Shown piece after piece: positions 1-5,025 of a stretch of 5,025 bases of DNA. The DNA lies in NCBI GenBank assembly GCA_964349415.1, contig CAYGGJ010000052.1, forward strand, positions 1 to 5,025, written 5' to 3'. The stretch's first letter is position 1. Each line of letters starts with the position of its first letter. Source of the DNA: 2-01-FULL-40-42 sp964349415. GTDB lineage: Bacteria; Patescibacteriota; Microgenomatia; UBA1406; GWC2-37-13. The translations under genes and the position numbers were made by a program. The notes below the pieces were generated by a model. That model had not been told where the DNA came from and searched no databases. It saw nothing but the letters and a program-made list of their open reading frames with translations.

Positions 1-125
1 ATTCTCTTTTTTCTTTTTAGAATCATCTTCACTTCATTAATGAAATTTCCTTTAGTTAGAGGCAATTTCTCTGAAAGAATTCGCTTTACTCTTAAATATA
101 ATTTTTGGCTATCTTTTTTTGTCAT
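1..125 (-). CDS. Unrecognised basic protein, N-terminal fragment (runs off the window)
   Basis: An open frame starts at ATG 125-123 (protein MTKKDSQKLYLRV...) and stays open for 41 codons to the window edge. An in-frame stop at 143-141 lies 15 nt upstream, so this ATG is the furthest possible start. The start lies inside the end of the epimerase gene, overlapping it by 17 nt in a different frame. No clear Shine-Dalgarno precedes it, so translation would depend on coupling to the epimerase. The visible part is rich in Lys/Arg with scattered Leu/Ile, compatible with an amphipathic helix, with no signal peptide or membrane segment. I do not recognise the family. Support is the uninterrupted frame in stop-rich AT-rich DNA and the operon position. 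Confidence 0.55.
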   Translation of the reverse strand, partial: MTKKDSQKLYLRVKRILSEKLPLTKGNFINEVKMILKRKKR

Positions 126-1135
126 ATATCGCGCGCGACTTTACTTGTAACATCCCGTTCACTATCCTTGCGCCTCCATAGACAGGATCGTCTGCAAAAT
201 CTATTTTTCCGCTATCTAAATCTACATAATCTATGGGAAGAGCCAGCGCTAAATTTGCACCTGTTGTTATGGAAAGATTTGATTCATAAGTGCAACCGAT
301 CATCATGATCTTATTATGACTTTTTACGGTGTTAAAAATTTTTAAGAAATTTAAAATTCCTCCGCACTTCATTAATTTACTATTTATTCCGTCAACCACG
401 TCATCTTCCACCAGTCTTATCGACGTTTGCACGTCGGTTGCCAGCTCGTCCGCGATAACGGNNNNNNNNNNCCAACGGCTGTTCTATAAGAGCTATTTTT
501 TTTAGATTCCCAATTTTTTGTAATAGGAAGAGGGCATCGTTATATTTATAACCCCGGTTGGGATCAAGAATTAATCTGTGATTTTTATTAAGTAGTGTGT
601 CGATTTTCTTTATTTTATAAATATCTTCTTCTAAATCTGTCCCTATTTTTAATTTAATGATTCTAAAACCTTGCCTCAATCTTAATTTGACCTCTTTGAT
701 ACCTTCTTCATGAGATTTCACGCCAATAGTCACCGCCGTGGGAACTTCCGATCTATAACCACCGAACAAATCGGACATTAGTAATCCTTTCTCCCTACAA
801 AATCTGTCAAGCACCGCTTCTTCAACTGCCATTTGAGCAAGAGGGTATTTGGAAAACTCTTTTTGAATTTTAAGGTGATAGCCGTACCACTGATCCAACG
901 GTAGATCAAAAAAATCCTTGACGAGCTTTTTTTTAAAAAGACTTTCTACTTCGCGCACGGTTTCCTTCGTGACGCCCGTATCCTCTGATGCACACCCATA
1001 GCCCACATTACCTTTCTTATCCTTTAAAGTTAAAAATAAAACATCTGTCGTTTCAACTGTTTCGTAGGAAGTAGAGAAGGCTTCTTTAAAATGAAGCCTC
1101 CGAATGTCAACGGATAATGATGAGATAAAACTCAT
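109..1135 (-). CDS. Dipeptide epimerase (enolase superfamily, L-Ala-D/L-Glu epimerase-like), interrupted by assembly gap
   Basis: Metal-dependent enolase-superfamily enzyme that would invert the α-carbon of a residue in a dipeptide. The part before the gap (1135-473) carries the KLK acid/base motif (K161, K163) and metal ligands D191 (LDPNRGY) and E218 (IEQP). After the gap, reading resumes in another frame at 461 with VIADE (third metal ligand), the second catalytic lysine in NSKLMKCGG, then MIGCTYES and the DLD motif that in this family contacts the dipeptide amino group. It ends DDPVYGG...KKR at TAG 111-109. All six core catalytic and metal residues are present. Matching the spacing of B. 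subtilis YkfB predicts a protein of about 355 residues, normal for the family, so this is one intact gene and not a pseudogene. The ATG overlaps the upstream TGA (ATGA). Natural dipeptide substrate is uncertain; Ala-Glu is the family prototype, but many relatives differ. Confidence 0.85.
421..436. repeat. Perfect 6-bp inverted repeat with 4-nt loop at the gap edge
   Basis: CGACGT, loop TTGC, ACGTCG: a GC-rich hairpin within the epimerase coding sequence, 25 bases from the N block. It lies in a patch (about 421-461) clearly richer in G and C than the surrounding DNA. There is no T run after it to suggest a terminator on either strand. It may simply be coding sequence (codons for TDVQTS) that happened to be hard to assemble. 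Confidence 0.5.
462..471. other. Assembly gap (10 N placeholder) inside the epimerase gene
   Basis: Ten Ns separate two pieces of the same enolase-superfamily gene. The upstream piece ends in IEQPL plus one base of the next codon (a G at 472); the downstream piece resumes with the last two bases (CC) of the codon before VIADE. The true missing length must be a multiple of three, so a run of 10 shifts the frame artificially. Counting residues between the EQP and ADE motifs in YkfB (recalled) gives about 51 missing bases. Confidence 0.95.
1132..1135 (-). promoter_or_regulatory. ATGA overlap between MurL-like gene and epimerase gene
   Basis: The start ATG of the epimerase (1135-1133) and the stop TGA of the MurL-like gene (1134-1132) share bases in the classic 4-nt ATGA arrangement. 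The upstream sequence, AAGAATTTAAAAC, has no strong Shine-Dalgarno. The overlap suggests coupled translation and supports both the start and the stop. Confidence 0.75.
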
Positions 1136-2499
1136 GTTTTAAATTCTTGCAGCTCTTTACTGTATATTTGCAATACTTTTTTCTTTAGATAGGCGGGTAT
1201 TGTTTTTGAATTTTGCGGAGAAAGGAAGTCTTGAAAAAGCTTTTTTTTGCTTTTCATAAATTTCTTGAGAAGCTTTTTCTCAAATTTAATTACACTATAA
1301 TCTTTCTCATTTCTCAAATATGTAAGATAGAACGCGAGTCCTAATTCTTCCTGGGATCCGTATTCGGGATTGTCTGCGTCGTAATTAAAAAAGTATTCAT
1401 AAAGATCTTTGTGGTTCTTGTCGAGTAAATTTTGCGTAAAGCCGACTTTTTTAGGATCGGTTCCAAATGCAGTAAGCAAGACATACATGTAGCTGCATTT
1501 CGTGCAGTTTTGACACCAACGATTTATCTTCCCTGCCAAAGTTTTGACTTCACATGACATCTGATATTTACCTATATCCGGATATCTACCTTGGAGGATT
1601 TTTGTCTCTGCTATTTCATACACCGGTTCGACAAAACTGGTAGCCTGAACTTTTTTTCCTAGAAGCATCGTAGAGAGAAGACTTTGTTGACTAATCCAGT
1701 CAGAATGCTGATCGTAAGCTGCCTTATAGGTAAGTAAATTCTGCGTATAAAAATAGTCATTACAGGACGGTTCATTTCCAAATGCAATCAGATTGGCTCC
1801 AAAATAATATAAAAAGGGGAGTAGAAGAATAGAGTAGTCGGTGGTATGGAGACCCCAGCCAAGATCGGTTTTTAAATTCCACAATTTACCATAGCGGAAA
1901 ATTCCCGGATTATAAAACACTGTTTGGATTTTTATATTAAACTCTCTTTCAAAAAGTTTTATTAATTTTCGCTTATGAAAATGCTCATAAGTATGTGAGG
2001 GCTCTATAACATAGACCAGTACGGGGTCTAATCCTATATCCTTTGCGACAGAGTAAGTCAAAAGGCTTTCTTTACCAAATGAAAAAGGGATGATTATTTT
2101 TTTGGATTTTTCTTCTCTGTTGTCTATAAATTCAGGGGCTAATATATGATCAGATTGGAATGTAGGACGGGTATTGAAAAACCTTCTTATATAGTCTATA
2201 GACTTTTTTCCGTCTGCAATTGCACTTATCGGCATATCATATATACCATTTTTATAAAGAAATGTCTCCGAAAGGGGGCGGTTTGTTTTGTATTCAATAT
2301 CTCTTAGGTTAAGCATCTGAGGAACAAATAATGTAGAACTGTAAGCAAGGTTATCTCTGAGTATTTTTTTTAGATTAACTGGAAATTTGGCCCATATTTT
2401 TTTAGGATAAACTATGGGAAATTTATTCTCGTTTAGCTGAATTTCGATACCGGAGGATGTAATAGTGGCGTTAACCGTAAGAGTCTTCGGAATATTCAT
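1132..2499 (-). CDS. MurL-like PP-loop protein, putative ATP-dependent peptidyl-glutamate epimerase
   Basis: A 455-residue soluble protein with no signal peptide or membrane segment. Residues ~134-165 hold a β-strand followed by SFGKES (140-145), a variant of the SGGKDS PP-loop of ATP pyrophosphatases. FGNEPSCND (240-248) and YDQHSDW (262-268) come next, and the C-terminal third has C316 plus a C329-x2-C332-x2-C335 cluster that could bind metal. This order (PP-loop, GNE-S motif, WCxxCxKC followed by a hydrophobic stretch) is what I remember of MurL, the Xanthomonas enzyme that uses ATP to epimerise the terminal L-Glu of UDP-MurNAc-L-Ala-L-Glu. Length is close to MurL. Its ATG follows the ligase stop with no spacer, and its TGA overlaps the next start. 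Alternatives are another PP-loop enzyme such as a QueC-like or amidotransferase-like protein. PP-loop fold is likely; the MurL assignment is from recalled motifs, not from a search. Residues ~400-450 are a Lys-rich helical tail. Confidence 0.6.
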   Translation of the reverse strand: MNIPKTLTVNATITSSGIEIQLNENKFPIVYPKKIWAKFPVNLKKILRDNLAYSSTLFVPQMLNLRDIEYKTNRPLSETFLYKNGIYDMPISAIADGKKSIDYIRRFFNTRPTFQSDHILAPEFIDNREEKSKKIIIPFSFGKESLLTYSVAKDIGLDPVLVYVIEPSHTYEHFHKRKLIKLFEREFNIKIQTVFYNPGIFRYGKLWNLKTDLGWGLHTTDYSILLLPFLYYFGANLIAFGNEPSCNDYFYTQNLLTYKAAYDQHSDWISQQSLLSTMLLGKKVQATSFVEPVYEIAETKILQGRYPDIGKYQMSCEVKTLAGKINRWCQNCTKCSYMYVLLTAFGTDPKKVGFTQNLLDKNHKDLYEYFFNYDADNPEYGSQEELGLAFYLTYLRNEKDYSVIKFEKKLLKKFMKSKKKLFQDFLSPQNSKTIPAYLKKKVLQIYSKELQEFKT

Positions 2500-2502
2500 T
2501 TA
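2497..2502 (-). promoter_or_regulatory. Zero-spacing stop/start junction (TAAATG), translational coupling
   Basis: The ligase stop TAA (2502-2500) is directly followed by the ATG of the MurL-like gene (2499-2497). Only a weak purine patch, AGAAG, lies upstream inside the ligase coding end, so re-initiation by the terminating ribosome is the likely entry route. This ties the two products to one transcript. Confidence 0.7.
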
Positions 2503-5013
2503 GATACTTCTAAATTGAAATGAGCGGCTTTGTAATCCGTATGTCACCGATTGATTCTTGTAACGATTAATTGCGACCGAAATAATTTCTTCGATGAAGT
2601 CTCCATAATCCATTCCCACCAGCGTGGCGGCTTTGAATAAAGTTTCTGCTTTGTTGATCTGTGGATTTGGGTTAATCTCAAGTACGTAGGGATTATTATT
2701 TTCGTCTATTTTTATCTCAACTCTTCCGTAATCAAAACATTCCAGAATATTGTAGGCATCCAAAGCTATCTCTGTAATTAAAGACTCGAGTCTTTTGCTT
2801 ATATTTTTCGGCGGCTGTTGTGTATAAAAGTGCTTGCTTGAATGAACTGCCCATTTTGATTTGTAATCGATAATATTCCACTTTGGTCGTCGTCCCGATG
2901 TATTAAAAATAGTCCGAGCCAGAGGCAAAACCCTCAGATCTCTTTCTTCATCATTTCCAATGATCGAAACATCATATTCATCACCTGAAATATATTCTTC
3001 TATCAAGGCCGGGCTTTTAAGTTGATTTATTGTTTTTTTTAGTTGCACCTGTAGTTCCTTTCTGTTGGTCACAACAGACTCTTGAGTTATACCAATCGAA
3101 AAATCTTTGTTGGCCGGCTTTACGATAAGAGGATACTCCAAACTTTCATCAATCTCATCGTCGAGTGCATATGAGTAATCCCATCGTGGAGTAGGAATGT
3201 CGTGGAACTGAAGAATTTTTTTTGCTTTAATTTTATCAACCCCTGTAGCCAAGGCGAAAAGAGCAGAGCCCGTATAGGGAACTTGAAGCATATCCAACAT
3301 CGCTGCAATATGTGCTTCAAGAAGCGAACTTACCTCGGTTTTTTGAAATAGATTGAGTATTACGTCTACGTCACTGTTTTTAATCTGTGCGAATGTTTTT
3401 TCGAAATTTCCCAAAGTAAATATGGTTATTTTTTCATAACCTCGTTTTCGAAGCTCTATTTCAATCTCCTTTTCCAAAGATAGAGAGTGCTTTTTTCTGC
3501 CATTTCCGTTAAGACCCACTGGGCTTTCAATGTTGTCGCCTAAAATTCCAATGTGAAGATTTTTCAGGTTCTTTTTTGAAGCTCTTTTGATATGGGCAAT
3601 CTTAGCCGCCTTAAGAAGAATGTCTTTGTTAAGCACTGCCGAGGAGAAGCGGCTTCTACGCAATGTCTTTCCCATTGAAGAGTCGGAGTGAAATTTTACA
3701 ATTTTATATTGTATAAGCGATAAAATATCTGTCAGATTGTCCTGAGCATCCAACATATTGTCTCCCGATACGGTCAACCATCCTAAATATTCATATCCTT
3801 CGGGGGGAACTAAAATTGCGTCTCCAATCTGCTTATGGATATGAATCTCTTGTAAATTGCGTTTATTTTTAAGTTTTTTATGAAGATCCAGCTCCACTAA
3901 CATTCCCGAATAATCTGCATGCAAATCCCATCCTATTATGTACTTTCTCGGATGTTCTGACTTAATGTGCTTTATATATATACCTAAGGCGATTTTAACG
4001 GCATATTCAATAAGATCTACGTTCCATGCAGCTTTAATATACGAATGCACATAGTCTCCTCCCATCCGAAGATTTACTTCGATAGGATAGACTCCATCTT
4101 TGGTCGTCTTTGCTTCAAAATGCATACATCCGTTTTGTATCCCTAATTTTTCGAGGACCTCCTCTGCAAGCGCAAGAAGATCTTCCTGATCCCTGTTAGG
4201 AAGACTTGAGGGAATCGCCTGACCGCTGTCTATAAAAAAGGATTCTTTTGTTTTGTTGAAATTGTCAGAAATAGTGGAAAACTTTATTTTTCCGTTTTGA
4301 AGAAGTAGGTCTATATCCACCTCATCACCATCTATATATTCTTCTACCAGCACTTCCAGTTCGTCCCATTCTGCAGCATCAATATACGACGAAATGTTTT
4401 TCTTGATGTACTCGTAAGAATCAACCAATTCTTGCTTGTTTTCAAGCTTAATTACGAAAGCACTGCTTGATCCGTAGATTGGCTTAATAACCATGGGGAA
4501 ATCGAGATACTCATCGATAGTTAAAATATCATCTTTCTTCCTTATGAGTTTATGGCGCGGTGCCCTTATTTTATTTCTTTCACAAAATTCTCGGAATAAA
4601 AACTTGTTACGCGCTTTTTTTGCTATGTTATACGGAATACCCACCCAATTAAATCTTTCGGAGAGTCTTGCAGTAAGAAGCACGCTCTCTTCCCAAAAAG
4701 TAATCACTCCGTCTATTTTCGTTTCAGGATTTTGTGTAAGATAACTTTTTACTGCCTCCAGCGATTCCTTGTAATTTGTGGTTTCTACAAGTATCCAGTC
4801 GTCTACGTATGGCTGCGCCCAGTCTTTTTTCTTATGGAGAACAATTACCCGAAGGCCAAGTTTTTTAAGTTTTTGAAAGATAAACTTCTTTTTTATTGAT
4901 CCTGTGTGAACGACCAGTAAAGTTTTTCCATATAGATCGTTTTGTCTTGTTCTTTTTTTGTTTTTAATTTGTTTTTTTTTTTTGGAAGTTGTTTCCTTTT
5001 TTTTCCTTTTCAT
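2500..5013 (-). CDS. Tandem ATP-grasp ligase (LAL-like module fused to D-Ala-D-Ala-ligase-like module)
   Basis: Predicted cytosolic ATP-dependent carboxylate-amine/peptide ligase of 837 residues. Residues 1-24 are an almost purely basic Lys/Arg tail. Residues ~30-130 form a biotin-carboxylase-like pre-ATP-grasp domain. ATP-grasp module 1 spans ~135-345, with the nucleotide lysine K177 in VIKP, EEY at 224-226, E300 and the metal-binding signature IEVNLRMGGD (E312, N314, R316), followed by a C-lobe to ~440. Module 2 (~485-820) follows D-Ala-D-Ala ligase order: N-domain ending PYTGS (579-583) and DK (593-594), K632 in IVKP, EEY (672-674), E766, and LEINPNP with E779 and N781. Its ATP loop reads NKDFSIGI instead of the usual GSS-type loop, and the end lacks the PGMT substrate motif, so it is probably not a true Ddl. 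ATG 5013 is the only plausible start because no other Met precedes residue 174; only 12 upstream bases are visible, without a Shine-Dalgarno. Substrates are unknown. Fold assignment is confident; ligase chemistry is inferred from the family. Confidence 0.88.
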   Translation of the reverse strand: MKRKKKETTSKKKKQIKNKKRTRQNDLYGKTLLVVHTGSIKKKFIFQKLKKLGLRVIVLHKKKDWAQPYVDDWILVETTNYKESLEAVKSYLTQNPETKIDGVITFWEESVLLTARLSERFNWVGIPYNIAKKARNKFLFREFCERNKIRAPRHKLIRKKDDILTIDEYLDFPMVIKPIYGSSSAFVIKLENKQELVDSYEYIKKNISSYIDAAEWDELEVLVEEYIDGDEVDIDLLLQNGKIKFSTISDNFNKTKESFFIDSGQAIPSSLPNRDQEDLLALAEEVLEKLGIQNGCMHFEAKTTKDGVYPIEVNLRMGGDYVHSYIKAAWNVDLIEYAVKIALGIYIKHIKSEHPRKYIIGWDLHADYSGMLVELDLHKKLKNKRNLQEIHIHKQIGDAILVPPEGYEYLGWLTVSGDNMLDAQDNLTDILSLIQYKIVKFHSDSSMGKTLRRSRFSSAVLNKDILLKAAKIAHIKRASKKNLKNLHIGILGDNIESPVGLNGNGRKKHSLSLEKEIEIELRKRGYEKITIFTLGNFEKTFAQIKNSDVDVILNLFQKTEVSSLLEAHIAAMLDMLQVPYTGSALFALATGVDKIKAKKILQFHDIPTPRWDYSYALDDEIDESLEYPLIVKPANKDFSIGITQESVVTNRKELQVQLKKTINQLKSPALIEEYISGDEYDVSIIGNDEERDLRVLPLARTIFNTSGRRPKWNIIDYKSKWAVHSSKHFYTQQPPKNISKRLESLITEIALDAYNILECFDYGRVEIKIDENNNPYVLEINPNPQINKAETLFKAATLVGMDYGDFIEEIISVAINRYKNQSVTYGLQSRSFQFRSI
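4972..5010 (-). repeat. Homopolymer-rich poly-Lys leader of the ligase gene (A12 and A8 runs)
   Basis: On the coding strand the first 14 codons of the ligase contain an A8 run (5004-4997) and an A12 run (4983-4972), reading as strings of AAA lysine codons. Such runs can slip during transcription, translation or sequencing. The frame is continuous as given and leads straight into the conserved N-domain, so the present length is consistent with an intact gene. Confidence 0.7.
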
Positions 5014-5025
5014 TTAAAATTTTTT

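Noticed and set aside
124..137. ATATAT plus (CG)4 run as a Z-DNA or regulatory element
   Set aside because: Short, broken in its purine-pyrimidine alternation and fully accounted for by epimerase codons; no further signal nearby.
105..308. Plus-strand open frame of 67 codons
   Set aside because: Lies antisense to the conserved C-terminal part of the epimerase; its translation resembles no family and it has no independent support.
109..432. Separate small gene starting at GTG 432
   Set aside because: It is the C-terminal part of the epimerase; the frame is open upstream of the GTG to the gap and encodes the conserved ADE metal-ligand motif.
3120..3320. Minus-strand open frame of 66 codons
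   Set aside because: Alternative frame inside the Ddl-like N-domain, whose main frame matches the family; not a separate gene.
4493..4744. Plus-strand open frame of 83 codons
   Set aside because: Antisense to the first ATP-grasp module; a shadow of the real gene.
2500..5013. D-alanine-D-alanine ligase or carbamoyl-phosphate synthase large chain
   Set aside because: The Ddl-like half lacks the usual ATP-loop glycine-serine pattern and the PGMT end; the chain is too short and its halves too dissimilar for CarB.

Overview
The window is AT-rich, tightly packed bacterial-type DNA in which every recognisable gene lies on the minus strand and is read from high to low coordinates. UGA serves as a normal stop (end of gene 2), the proteins are very lysine-rich, intergenic space is nil and Shine-Dalgarno sites are weak or absent. 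This would suit a small-genome or candidate-phylum (Patescibacteria-like) bacterium from a metagenome assembly, but that placement is only an inference. The 10-N block at 462-471 marks a scaffolded draft assembly.

Layout in transcription order: (1) 5013-2500, an 837-residue protein with two different ATP-grasp ligase modules in one chain: an N-terminal carboxylate-amine ligase of the L-amino-acid-ligase/biotin-carboxylase-like type and a C-terminal D-Ala-D-Ala-ligase-like module with non-canonical loops. (2) 2499-1132, a 455-residue protein with a modified PP-loop (SFGKES), a GNEPS motif and a C-terminal cysteine cluster, which I read as a relative of MurL, the ATP-dependent epimerase acting on a terminal glutamate. 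(3) 1135-109, an enolase-superfamily dipeptide epimerase (L-Ala-D/L-Glu epimerase type), interrupted in the assembly by the N block. (4) 125-1, the first 41 codons of an unrecognised basic protein that runs off the window.

The genes are joined end to end (TAAATG, then an ATGA overlap, then a 17-nt overlap), so they are almost certainly one co-translated operon. It combines two peptide-bond-forming ligase modules with two mechanistically unrelated candidate epimerases. The simplest reading is that the operon builds a small, ribosome-independent peptide or peptide conjugate containing at least one D-configured residue, perhaps linked to cell-wall chemistry. No carrier protein, transporter or precursor gene is visible, so the product is unknown. 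No tRNA, rRNA, CRISPR array, transposon, promoter or terminator was found.
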